Part shown: piece by piece, positions 33,314 to 41,252 of the stretch
How the letters are laid out: the number at the start of each line of letters is the position of its first letter
Numbering within the stretch: the first letter of the stretch is position 1
Program-made: the position numbers and the translations under genes
Source of the DNA: UBA1731 sp964567665
GTDB lineage: Bacteria > Verrucomicrobiota > Kiritimatiellia > RFP12 > UBA1067
DNA length: 54,541 nucleotides
Direction of reading: 5' to 3'
Assembly: GCA_964567665.1 (NCBI GenBank)
Contig: CAZMNN010000014.1
Span: 1 to 54,541 of the forward strand
Notes under the pieces: model-generated
What the model was told of the DNA's origin: nothing
Seen by the model: the letters and a program-made list of their open reading frames with translations, nothing else
Databases searched by the model: none

Positions 33314-34124
33314 CCTGTTCCTCCTCATTGGCGCTGTTAGCCGCTGCCGCTTCGCGTTCCTCTCGCGCTTTTCTAAGCTGTTCCTGGATCTGCCTCAACG
33401 CCTCACGCTGCTGTTGCCGCTCCTCCTCCATCCTCTGCTTCTCTGCGGCCTCCGCCGCCTCGCGCTCCTTGCGCGCCGCCTCAGCGACGGCCGCCGCCTC
33501 GCGCTTGCGCTCCGCTTCCGCCTGCTCTTCGGCCTTCTTCTCCATGCGTTGCTGGCGGAGACGCGCCAGCCCGCCGAGGGAGCGTCCACGCCCAGACGCC
33601 GCAGACGCTGCGTCACGGTTCGATGCGCTCAACGGCATTGCGGCCAGCATGTGACGGCGCTTGGACTGACCACCCTTCGCGTCACGTCCACCTGATGCCT
33701 CGCCAAGCTTGAGCGTGACCTCCACCCCATCCTTCTCAAGGGTGACTGATTCCGTCTTCGGATCCGCATCCTTCACCGTCCATCCGTTCTGGCTTGCGCC
33801 AACCTTGAGGTAGTAGTTCTCGTTCGGAGTGACCGATGAATCCGTGAAACCGACTTTGACGACGCCGGCCGGCGTCACATTGAGTATGGAGACGCGCACC
33901 TTGGCGGCAAGCTGCCGCTCTTCGGCGGTACGCTGCTCCGGCGTCATTTCGCCGCCGGCGACAGATGCCGCAGCAGAGCCAGGCAACGCCTCGGGGTCAA
34001 AGTTCACCGGCTCCGGCCCGAACGGCTTTCTGTCGATGATCGTCTGATAGCGCGAAAACGGCTGTCCCTCCGCAAACGCGACGGAAACGGCCATGCAACA
34101 CAGAAATGTCTGAAATCTCTTCAC
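33291..34124 (-). CDS. Secreted protein with long charged coiled coil
   Basis: A 277-residue exported protein with signal peptide (KRFQTFLCCMAVSVAFA). Residues 20-38 contain RYQTIIDRKPFGPEPVNF, a short motif I associate with verrucomicrobial envelope proteins. A small beta domain (about 70-140) is followed by a very long Glu/Arg/Ala-rich helix (about 185-265) ending in an acidic tail. Function unknown; an envelope scaffold or secretion-related role is a guess. The start is the GTG at 34124, which lies 7 bases after a TGATATAAT box, so the transcript should be leaderless. It heads the operon with plsC and the dehydrogenase. Confidence 0.7.
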   Translation of the reverse strand: MKRFQTFLCCMAVSVAFAEGQPFSRYQTIIDRKPFGPEPVNFDPEALPGSAAASVAGGEMTPEQRTAEERQLAAKVRVSILNVTPAGVVKVGFTDSSVTPNENYYLKVGASQNGWTVKDADPKTESVTLEKDGVEVTLKLGEASGGRDAKGGQSKRRHMLAAMPLSASNRDAASAASGRGRSLGGLARLRQQRMEKKAEEQAEAERKREAAAVAEAARKEREAAEAAEKQRMEEERQQQREALRQIQEQLRKAREEREAAAANSANEEEQGETDNAE

Positions 34125-34131
34125 ACGCCCT

Positions 34132-34140
34132 ATTATATCA
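34132..34140 (-). promoter_or_regulatory. Extended -10 promoter, leaderless GTG gene
   Basis: Minus strand TGATATAAT, then AGGGCGT, then GTG at 34124. Spacing predicts a transcript starting at or next to the GTG. Confidence 0.65.
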
Positions 34141-34196
34141 TATGTATGTGGCAGTTTAGCGGCGGACAGCCAACAGGAAAGCCTGTCAAATGACGC

Positions 34197-35273
34197 TCAA
34201 CGGCGCAACGCCACTTCAAGCGCCTTGCCGATGGACTGATCCATGTCATAGTACCTGTACTCGCCAAGCCTTCCGCCAACCGTAAGCATAGGAACCTTCA
34301 TGGACTCTTCACGGTATTTCGCGAGCAGAGCCTGCGATTCCGGGGTGTCCACAGGATAGTACGGTTCGTCGCCGGACTTCCACGTGCGCGGATACTCACG
34401 CATTATCACGGTCTTCGGCTGCGCCATCGCCGCCTTGTCCTCCGGATGGTAGTGCTTGAACTCGTGTATGCGAGTGTACGGAACGTCAGCATCTACGTAA
34501 TTGACAACGCTTGTGCCCTGATAGTCCGCGACGTCGAGCGTCTCGCGCTCAAAGGTGAGCGAACGCCACGGCAGCTCTCCGTATCTGTATCCGAAAAGAC
34601 GGTCTATCGGACCGGAATAGTACACAGGTCTGCCGGAGAGCGCACTGCGACGCCATCCATCAAGATCGAATTCGCGGTTGCACTCCACGGTGATGTTCGG
34701 ATGGTCGAGAAGACGCTCGAACAGTGAGTTGTATCCGGTGATCGGGATGCCCTGGTTGCAGTCGTTGAAGTAGTTTACGTCATACGAGGCGCGTACCGGA
34801 ACACGCCGGATGATGGCCGGATCGATGTCCTCCGGACGCCGCCCCCACTGCTTTGACGTGTAGCCACGGAAAAATGCGTCGAAAAGCCGCCCCTTGCGCG
34901 ATTCGTCGGCCATGAATCCTGGAAGTTCGGACGGCGACAGCTCCACGCCGAAAAACTTGTTCACGAGCGCAAGCCCCACTGGAAGAAAATACGTCTTTCC
35001 GTCATGACGCGCAAGCACCTTGTGCTGATATCCGTTGAACTCCACGAAGCGGCGGACGAAACGCCACACATCGTCAAGATGCGTGTGGAATATGTGGCTT
35101 CCGTACGCATGGATCTCGATTCCGCTGTCTGGATCCGTTTCGCAGCGTACGTTGCCGCCCACTACAGGCCGCTTCTCCAACACCAGCACCTTGCGTCCCT
35201 GCTCGGCGATGCAACGCGCCACGGTGCAGCCCCAAACTCCGGCTCCAGCCACTATCACATCGATGTTCTGCAT
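34197..35273 (-). CDS. glf: UDP-galactopyranose mutase
   Basis: A 358-residue flavoenzyme that converts UDP-galactopyranose to UDP-galactofuranose for surface glycans. It shows the FAD-binding start MQNIDVIVAGAGVWGCTVA and EKRPVVGGN, then HAYGSHIFHT, YTSKQWGRRPEDID and RVPVRASYDVNYFNDCNQGI, and ends with GRLGEYRYYDMDQSIGKALE, all standard in Glf. I placed the start at the ATG at 35273, where the family begins and which follows a TGGTATAAT box by 9 bases. No other galactofuranose genes are adjacent. Confidence 0.95.
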   Translation of the reverse strand: MQNIDVIVAGAGVWGCTVARCIAEQGRKVLVLEKRPVVGGNVRCETDPDSGIEIHAYGSHIFHTHLDDVWRFVRRFVEFNGYQHKVLARHDGKTYFLPVGLALVNKFFGVELSPSELPGFMADESRKGRLFDAFFRGYTSKQWGRRPEDIDPAIIRRVPVRASYDVNYFNDCNQGIPITGYNSLFERLLDHPNITVECNREFDLDGWRRSALSGRPVYYSGPIDRLFGYRYGELPWRSLTFERETLDVADYQGTSVVNYVDADVPYTRIHEFKHYHPEDKAAMAQPKTVIMREYPRTWKSGDEPYYPVDTPESQALLAKYREESMKVPMLTVGGRLGEYRYYDMDQSIGKALEVALRR

Positions 35274-35282
35274 ATGGTCTGG

Positions 35283-35291
35283 ATTATACCA
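35283..35291 (-). promoter_or_regulatory. Extended -10 promoter of glf
   Basis: Minus strand TTATGGTATAATCC, 9 bases before the ATG at 35273. The leader would be only 2-3 bases, and no ribosome site fits. Confidence 0.65.
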
Positions 35292-35318
35292 TAACGCCAC
35301 GCGGCCGCCGGTGCGGCG

Positions 35319-36719
35319 TCATTTCATGCTCGGAAGCACAATGCCGCGAAGGATGACTTTCTGGCAGAAGAGGAACACGAGCGCCGTCGGAATGGAAACC
35401 AGCACAAAGCCCGCCATCACGCACCATGGCTGGCCAGCCATCTCCTGGCTCATCTGGTACATCCACACCGCAATCGTCCACTTTGATTCCCTCTGGCAGA
35501 CGAGGAACGCCCACTCCCACGAATTGTAGGCCGCAATGAAATGGTTGAGCGCATTCACGGCGAGTATCGGCGTAGTCATCGGAAGCGTTATCCGGGTGAA
35601 CACCGTCCACTCGCCCGCGCCGTCGATCGCCGCCGCCTCATAGAGTTCGCGGGGAAGCGCATCGAAGAACCCCTTGAGGATGAATATGCTCATGCCGCTC
35701 GCCACCGTCGGGAGGACAAGTGCAGCAAGGGTGTTTATCAGCCCCAGATCGCGGATGAGCAGAAATCCCGGTATGGCGGTCACGGCGGCCGGGAACGCCA
35801 TCGTAGCAAGCAGGAACAGCAGCACGCCCTCCGCACCCTTCATGCGGAAACGGGACAGCGCATATGCGGCGAGCGGATTCACGATGAGCGACGCAAGCAC
35901 GGAGAACAGCACGAGCAGCACGGTGTTCATGAACGCCTCTCCGCGCAGGAACAGGTACTGTCCCACAAGCCGGTAGTTGTCGAACGCGCCGAGAAAGAAG
36001 TCACGTCGGCCATGCTCGATGAACTGCACGGCAAGAGCTTTCCGCAGACCGTCGCGCAGCGCCGCCGCATCGGCCTCAGCCGTCGCAACGGGTGTCGTCC
36101 GGCACAGATAGTCGCCACGGCTCAGCATACGCTGCCGGTATGAATCCTTGAACCTGCACCACAGCCCGTATCTTTCGTCATCCGTCGGCGGCGACCATTC
36201 CGCATCCGCGACGGGCAGATGCGTCTCGGCCGTGAATGACGTCTGAAACGACCCGGTGAACGGCTGCACATCTCGCGGATCGTAGTTGCACACGGTGCGG
36301 TGGATGTCCCATGTGGCGGACACTTCACGATACCGCTCCGCCCCGCGTCTCCATTCCGCGCAGAGCGTCCTGTTCGTGAGCGGATCGAGCAGCGCATCGG
36401 CGAACCTGTCCACGCCCGCCTTGTCCTGCGCGACGGACTGCCATGTCGTCCAGGATGCAGGGGCATCAGGAAACACATCACGCGGAAATCTCGGAAAATA
36501 CGTCGCCACCGACCGCATGAAACGGTCGTTGCGGTTCCAGAGAGCGCGCAGCACCGGCGCGTGACGGGCGTAGTCGTAGCTGGAGGAGAAGCTCGAAGCG
36601 AGCATCACCATGAACGGAAGCACCATGGTGACGCCGCCAAGCGCGAGCAACGCATACACGCAGACGAGGAAGAGACGCCCCTTCCACGTTCTGCGTTCAG
36701 CTGGCAGAAGTGCCGCCAT
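35319..36719 (-). CDS. MalG-type sugar ABC transporter permease with large extracytoplasmic insert
   Basis: A 466-residue permease, against about 280 for normal MalG-like subunits. The first membrane helix (LFLVCVYALLALGGVTMVLP, about 15-36) is followed by roughly 200 hydrophilic residues (Trp, Arg and Tyr-rich) before the core helices, which start near MNTVLLVLFSVLASLIVNPL. The ABC-interaction loop is present as EAAAIDGAGEWTVFTRITLP. The C-terminal SMK end is normal. The insert probably faces the periplasm and may contact a binding protein. No ATPase, second permease or binding protein gene is nearby. It lies between hom and glf with no obvious ribosome site. Confidence 0.82.
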   Translation of the reverse strand: MAALLPAERRTWKGRLFLVCVYALLALGGVTMVLPFMVMLASSFSSSYDYARHAPVLRALWNRNDRFMRSVATYFPRFPRDVFPDAPASWTTWQSVAQDKAGVDRFADALLDPLTNRTLCAEWRRGAERYREVSATWDIHRTVCNYDPRDVQPFTGSFQTSFTAETHLPVADAEWSPPTDDERYGLWCRFKDSYRQRMLSRGDYLCRTTPVATAEADAAALRDGLRKALAVQFIEHGRRDFFLGAFDNYRLVGQYLFLRGEAFMNTVLLVLFSVLASLIVNPLAAYALSRFRMKGAEGVLLFLLATMAFPAAVTAIPGFLLIRDLGLINTLAALVLPTVASGMSIFILKGFFDALPRELYEAAAIDGAGEWTVFTRITLPMTTPILAVNALNHFIAAYNSWEWAFLVCQRESKWTIAVWMYQMSQEMAGQPWCVMAGFVLVSIPTALVFLFCQKVILRGIVLPSMK

Positions 36720-36744
36720 GGATGGACGACCGTCCGCCGGCGAA

Positions 36745-38040
36745 TCAGAGCATTCTCAGGCGAACCGGGGTCTCGGAGACCACGCCCGACTTCTCGATCT
36801 CGCCAAGCGCCGCCTCAAGGTCGGCGGTGCGCGACTTGTGCGTGAGCACAACGACGGGCACCGGGGCGTTGCCTTCGCCGCTCGACTTCTGCGATGCCGC
36901 AGAGATGGAGACACCATGCTTTCCAAGCGCCGTTGCGACGGCTCCGAATGCACCGGGCTTGTCCGCAAGCATGAAGCGCAGGTAGAAGCGCGAAACTATG
37001 TCGCCGGCGGCGCGGAGTTTCGTCACGCCTTCGCCGTACGTCGGCACGGCACGGCTGTACCGCGTCTCTCCGTTCGCTATGTTGCGGGCGATGTCGCCGA
37101 TGTCGGCCACGACGGTGGACGCCGTCGGTGCGCGTCCGGCGCCGCGTCCGTAGTACATGGTGTAGTCGCTCATGTCGCCGTTCACCATGGCGGCGTTGAA
37201 CACGCCGTTCACATTGGCGAGCATATGGGAGAACGGCACGAGCGTTGGATGCACACCGACCTCGACCTCTCCGCCGTCACGGGCGACGCAGGCGAGAAGT
37301 TTGATGCGGTAGCCAAAATCAGCCGCGTACTTCACGTCGTCGCCGGAAAGGTTGCGGATGCCTTCGACCTGCACCTGTTCGAGCGTAGGCTGGAATCCAT
37401 AGGCCAGCGCCGCAAGGATGCAGGCCTTGTGGGCGGTGTCGAAACCGTCGATGTCGAGAGACGGATTCGCCTCGGCGTAGCCGAGCTTCTGCGCGTCCTT
37501 GAGGATTTCGTCAAAGGGCTTGCCCTCGTTCTCCATGCGCGTGAGTATGTAGTTGCACGTGCCGTTCAGGATTCCGTGGATGGTGTTTATCTCGTTGCCG
37601 GAAAGTCCTTCGCGCAGAACGCGGATGATCGGGATGCCGCCGCCCACGCTTGCGCCGAAATAGATGTCAACGCCGTTCGCCGAAGCCGCATCGAATATCT
37701 CCCGGCCGTACTCCGCGAGCAGCTTCTTGTTCGCCGTGACCACGCACTTCTTTGCCGCAATGGCGTCAAGCACCAGCTTCCTGGCTATGCCGGTGCCGCC
37801 GATCGTCTCCACGACGATGCCGATGCCGTCATCCGCTATCACGGAGGCGGCGTCGGTGGTGAGGACGCCGTCAGGCACTGTGACACCGCGATCGGTGGTT
37901 ATGTCAAGGTCGGCGATGCGCTTCAACACGATTTTCACGCCAAGACGCTTAGACATGACCTCACCATGCTCAAGCAATCCCTGCGCAACGCCCGCACCGA
38001 CCGTTCCGAATCCGAGAATTCCAACGCCAACTTCTTTCAT
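36745..38040 (-). CDS. hom: Homoserine dehydrogenase with ACT domain
   Basis: A 431-residue enzyme that reduces aspartate semialdehyde to homoserine, the branch point to threonine and methionine. The nucleotide-binding start VGILGFGTVGAGVAQ, the catalytic segments GGGIPIIRVLREGLSGNEI, GILNGTCNYILTRME and GFDTAHKACILAALAYG, and the C-terminal ACT domain beginning FYLRFMLADKPGAFG are all present. The ATG at 38040 has AGGAGG about 9 bases upstream. It is transcribed divergently from the 290-residue gene with overlapping promoters. The ACT domain suggests feedback control, usually by threonine. Confidence 0.95.
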   Translation of the reverse strand: MKEVGVGILGFGTVGAGVAQGLLEHGEVMSKRLGVKIVLKRIADLDITTDRGVTVPDGVLTTDAASVIADDGIGIVVETIGGTGIARKLVLDAIAAKKCVVTANKKLLAEYGREIFDAASANGVDIYFGASVGGGIPIIRVLREGLSGNEINTIHGILNGTCNYILTRMENEGKPFDEILKDAQKLGYAEANPSLDIDGFDTAHKACILAALAYGFQPTLEQVQVEGIRNLSGDDVKYAADFGYRIKLLACVARDGGEVEVGVHPTLVPFSHMLANVNGVFNAAMVNGDMSDYTMYYGRGAGRAPTASTVVADIGDIARNIANGETRYSRAVPTYGEGVTKLRAAGDIVSRFYLRFMLADKPGAFGAVATALGKHGVSISAASQKSSGEGNAPVPVVVLTHKSRTADLEAALGEIEKSGVVSETPVRLRML

Positions 38041-38070
38041 CTTCTCTGACCTCCTAAAAAAATTTTGCGT

Positions 38071-38119
38071 ATGATACCATGATTTCTCTCTTGCGGCAAA
38101 TCCGCTTTCCATCTATAAT
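38071..38119. promoter_or_regulatory. Divergent promoters sharing a -35 region
   Basis: For the plus-strand gene: TTGCGG (38091-38096), 17 bases, TATAAT (38114-38119). For hom on the minus strand: TTGCCG (38099-38094), 17 bases, TATCAT (38076-38071) with TGG upstream. Both -35 boxes fall within the single sequence TTGCGGCAA, so the two polymerases would compete. Confidence 0.6.
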
Positions 38120-38160
38120 ATGCGCATCTTTATTTCTGAACCTATGAGGAGTGCTTGCAG

Positions 38161-39030
38161 ATGAAAAGGAAGTCGTCTACGGTCAAGTTGTTCGCGGTTG
38201 CGGCGGTTGCGCTGGCTGCAGTTGCGGGAGCGGCATTGTGGCTCTGGTCTGTCCGTCTGCTCCCTGAGCAGGGAAAGGCCACGAGCAAGGCCGTAAGGAA
38301 GGAGTTCCGCTCTGCGTCGATGGATGAGTCTGCGGCGCGGCTTCGCAAACTCGCGGACGAACGTTTCTTCACCGTCAGGTTCAAGGGCTGGATTCCAAAG
38401 ATCGGGTTCGAGCCGAAGATCCCGTACGACTCCATCGGTCTGCTTGCCGAAGAGGCAATGATCCGCCTCACCGGAGACGTGAAGTCGCCCAAGGCGGAAA
38501 CCGACCGCCGGATCAAGGAGATGATCGGATTCGCCGAGTACCTGCTCAAGACCGGACGGCTCTCCGATGCGGCGGCAAACTCCCTGTGCGAACGCAGGCT
38601 TGACGGCTATTTTCTCGTCGGCGACTACGACGGCGCGATCGCCCAGCTTGAGGCGGGAATGCCGGGACGCTCGCAGGGCTGGTGCAAGAGTACGGTCGCT
38701 AAGCTCCGCGCACACAAGGCGATGGAGGCCAACCAGCGCAAGGAGGCCATAAAGCATCTCCAGACGTTCATCGACTACATGCTTTCGGCCGAAATGGAGA
38801 ACTTCGAGGATTCCGATCCGGCCAACGGCGTGGTGTACTCCCGCGAATGGGTGGCGGCGAAGAACTACATGCGCTGCGCATCGCTCGCCGGCGACGAAGG
38901 TGACGCCAAGGGAAAAGCCGAATTCATCGACAAGGCAAAGCCGCTCTACAAGACGGCCCTTGAGAAGGCAAAGGAGGACAGCGTCTCACTTGACGAGCTC
39001 AAGAAGGAGATGAAGTCTTACGGCCTGTGA
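38161..39030 (+). CDS. Membrane-anchored TPR-like protein
   Basis: A 289-residue protein with an N-terminal signal anchor (LFAVAAVALAAVAGAALWLW) and a helical body whose segments (ANSLCERRLDGYFLVGDYDG, AIAQLEAGMP, EAIKHLQTFIDYML, KAKPLYKTALEKAKED) resemble tetratricopeptide repeats. I do not recognise a named family. The ATG at 38161 follows GAGGAG. A promoter at 38091-38119 gives a short leader. The next gene begins in its stop codon, so the two are coupled; a role as partner of that enzyme is possible. Confidence 0.6.
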   Translation: MKRKSSTVKLFAVAAVALAAVAGAALWLWSVRLLPEQGKATSKAVRKEFRSASMDESAARLRKLADERFFTVRFKGWIPKIGFEPKIPYDSIGLLAEEAMIRLTGDVKSPKAETDRRIKEMIGFAEYLLKTGRLSDAAANSLCERRLDGYFLVGDYDGAIAQLEAGMPGRSQGWCKSTVAKLRAHKAMEANQRKEAIKHLQTFIDYMLSAEMENFEDSDPANGVVYSREWVAAKNYMRCASLAGDEGDAKGKAEFIDKAKPLYKTALEKAKEDSVSLDELKKEMKSYGL

Positions 39031-39875
39031 AACTCGTCTATCTGTTCATCGACGGCGTCGGCATCGCCCCACCTTCACCGGATAATCCAATAAACCCTGA
39101 GGTATGTCCGGCGCTCTGTCGGCTCATCGCCTCGCATTGCAGACCGATCGACGCGAATCTCGGAGTGGACGGGCTGCCGCAATCTGCCACCGGGCAGACG
39201 ACCATGTTCACGGGCGTGAATGCGTCGCAGTTCATGGGGCGGCACTGCGAAGGTTTCCCTGGGCCGGGCTTGAGGGACGTGATCTGCAGGGAGAACCTCT
39301 TCCTGAAGCTCAAGGAACGCGGAAAGAAGGTCAAGTTTGCGGATGCCTACCTTGTGGAATCCGCCGATGAACTTGAGGTGCGCAGGTTCAAGTCCGTCAC
39401 GACGGTGATGGCTCTCACGGCGCCGGAGACGGTATCGACCGTATCAGACCTGGCTGACGACAACGCCGTGCTGCAGGATCTGACGCGCGAAACGATACGC
39501 GACCGCTATCCCGACATTCCGGTGATCGATCCCGAAGATGCGGCCCGGCATCTGTTCGACATAATCCGCGCCAATGATTTCACGCTTTTCGAATACTTCC
39601 AGACAGATGTCGCCGGACATTCGATGGACTACGAAAGAGCCTGTGCCGTGCTGCGCGAATACGATGCGTTCCTTTCTACGCTTGTGCGCTACACCGACGC
39701 CGCCGGAATCACGCTTGTCATGACGTCCGACCACGGAAACATCGAGGCGATGAACGAACGCGGGCACACACGCAACCCCGTCCCCTTCATCGCATTCGGT
39801 CCGAAGGAGAACGAGATGCGCAGCATGGTGTCGTCTCTCGCCGACGTCACCCCTGCAATCCTCTCGCTGATGTGA
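39027..39875 (+). CDS. Alkaline-phosphatase-superfamily metalloenzyme (iPGM/phosphopentomutase-like)
   Basis: A 282-residue hydrolase or mutase of the alkaline phosphatase superfamily. It has the metal site start YLFIDGVGIAPPSP, a nucleophile region SATGQTTMFTGVN (Thr or Ser), FQTDVAGHSMDYE and the second metal site VMTSDHGNIEAMNERGHTRN. These are the Asp-His ligands seen in independent phosphoglycerate mutase and phosphopentomutase, but the protein is much shorter than either, without their inserted domain. It may be a phosphatase. The start is a GTG at 39027 overlapping the upstream stop. It converges on the next gene with only six bases between them. Confidence 0.78.
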   Translation: MKLVYLFIDGVGIAPPSPDNPINPEVCPALCRLIASHCRPIDANLGVDGLPQSATGQTTMFTGVNASQFMGRHCEGFPGPGLRDVICRENLFLKLKERGKKVKFADAYLVESADELEVRRFKSVTTVMALTAPETVSTVSDLADDNAVLQDLTRETIRDRYPDIPVIDPEDAARHLFDIIRANDFTLFEYFQTDVAGHSMDYERACAVLREYDAFLSTLVRYTDAAGITLVMTSDHGNIEAMNERGHTRNPVPFIAFGPKENEMRSMVSSLADVTPAILSLM

Positions 39876-39881
39876 GCGGCG

Positions 39882-40877
39882 TCATTTAAGCCGGAAGCGG
39901 CACGTCACCTCGGTGAACCTTCCGACCTCCGACTTTATGTCGAACTCGTCGGCGACGCGCTTCGAGTTGGAAAGCCCCATGCCGGCGCCGAAGCCAAGTG
40001 AGCGAATCCAGTCGTTTGCCGTGGACGTGCCGTCCCGGCAGGCCCACTCGATGTCCGGGATGCCGGGACCGCGATCCTTTGCCTTGACCGTAATCAGATC
40101 GTCGGCAATCACGAATGTCAAAATGCCGCCGTGCGAATGGATGCAGATGTTGATCTCAAGCTCATATGCGGCAACCGCCACGCGACGGGCGATTGAACGA
40201 TCCACCTTGCGGTCTTTCAGAATCTTCTTGATTTCGTTCGCGGCGCGACCCGCGCTTCCGAGATCGTTGTGGACTACGGCGAACTCCTTGCGGAAATAGT
40301 TCCCGCCGGCGGCGTGTTCCGGAGCATTCGATCCGCGGGCCGCCTTGCGCTCCAGCTTCCTGATCTCAACCGACAGTTCGTAGAGCAGCGCCCGCATGAC
40401 ATCGCGCTGCGATATGATCCCGACAAGCTTGCGTGAGGAATCCAGCACCGGGAAGCGTCCGTACGTGTAGTTCCCGAAATACCGGAGTGCATACGCAAGC
40501 GGCATCCCAGCCTCAAGCACCACCAGGTTCGTCGCCATGTGCGCCTCGCACGGATCGTCTATCCAGCCGTTGTCGAGCGCGTTGATGATGTCGTTCACCG
40601 AGACTATGCCGAAGAGCCGTCCGTCCTCCGACACCGGAAGCCCGGATACGCGGTTTTCGCGCATGATCCGCTGCGCCTCGCGCATGGACGTGCTGCGGGC
40701 GAGCGAGATGACCTTGCGCTTCATGACGTCCCTGACCTTGAAGCGCTGAAGAAGCTCCATGATTATCACGGAGCCATCGCCGCCAAGCGTGGACGGATCG
40801 AGCGGGAACTTGACGAAGATGTCGTCGTCCTGCTGCTGCGCACCGGGAAGGATCGTCGGACTGTACGCCTCTCCCAT
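39882..40877 (-). CDS. CBS-pair protein with RsbW-type HATPase domain
   Basis: A 331-residue protein with two CBS motifs (about 48-105, KVRDVMKRKVISLARSTSMR with GIVSVNDIINAL; and about 112-170, RFPVLDSSRKLVGIISQRDV) followed by an anti-sigma-like histidine-kinase ATPase domain (about 200-331) with NEIKKILKD, VAVAAYELEINICIHSH, DRGPGIPDIE and GFGAGMGLSNSKRVADEF. CBS pairs bind adenine nucleotides. In anaerobes such proteins sit with DRTGG genes and hydrogenase or NADH-oxidising subunits, and the DRTGG gene is next to this one; no hydrogenase is seen. The start ATG at 40877 follows GGAGG. A signalling role is inferred. Confidence 0.82.
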   Translation of the reverse strand: MGEAYSPTILPGAQQQDDDIFVKFPLDPSTLGGDGSVIIMELLQRFKVRDVMKRKVISLARSTSMREAQRIMRENRVSGLPVSEDGRLFGIVSVNDIINALDNGWIDDPCEAHMATNLVVLEAGMPLAYALRYFGNYTYGRFPVLDSSRKLVGIISQRDVMRALLYELSVEIRKLERKAARGSNAPEHAAGGNYFRKEFAVVHNDLGSAGRAANEIKKILKDRKVDRSIARRVAVAAYELEINICIHSHGGILTFVIADDLITVKAKDRGPGIPDIEWACRDGTSTANDWIRSLGFGAGMGLSNSKRVADEFDIKSEVGRFTEVTCRFRLK

Positions 40878-40894
40878 CGTCCGTCCTCCCTCCC

Positions 40895-41242
40895 TTACGT
40901 GCGCTTCTCCATCTCAAGCGCATCGTGAAGCTTCACGCAGGCGTCGAACTTTGAAAGCGGAGACGAGACGAGGGGAATGTGAAGGTCGTTGGCGACCTTC
41001 ACCATCGTCTCGGAAAGCGGCTTGGCGTTGTGGACCACAACACCCATCGCACCTACTATGTGCGCCGTGCGTATCGCCTGATCGCTGGCGAGCGAAGTCA
41101 GTATCAGGGCGTCATCCGCATCAAACAGAAGCACGTCGCTCATCAGGTCGTTCGCCACCACTGCACCGACGACCCGGGGGCTTGCGGCGTCGCCGGCCAC
41201 AAGCTTCCCGTCAAGCACCCTCACCACATCCGCAATCGTCAT
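40895..41242 (-). CDS. DRTGG-domain protein
   Basis: A 115-residue protein that is a single DRTGG domain: MTIADVVRVLDGKLVAGDAA, GAVVANDLMSDVLLFDADDA, LILTSLASDQAIRTAHIVGA and ANDLHIPLVSSP. The domain is a small sensor-like fold often paired with CBS or HATPase proteins, as here (17 bases to the next gene). The ATG at 41242 is preceded by GAGGTG. It starts 10 bases after the stop of the GH5-like gene, so it may be in the same transcript, although the functions look unrelated. Ligand unknown. Confidence 0.8.
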   Translation of the reverse strand: MTIADVVRVLDGKLVAGDAASPRVVGAVVANDLMSDVLLFDADDALILTSLASDQAIRTAHIVGAMGVVVHNAKPLSETMVKVANDLHIPLVSSPLSKFDACVKLHDALEMEKRT

Positions 41243-41252
41243 TGAACACCTC

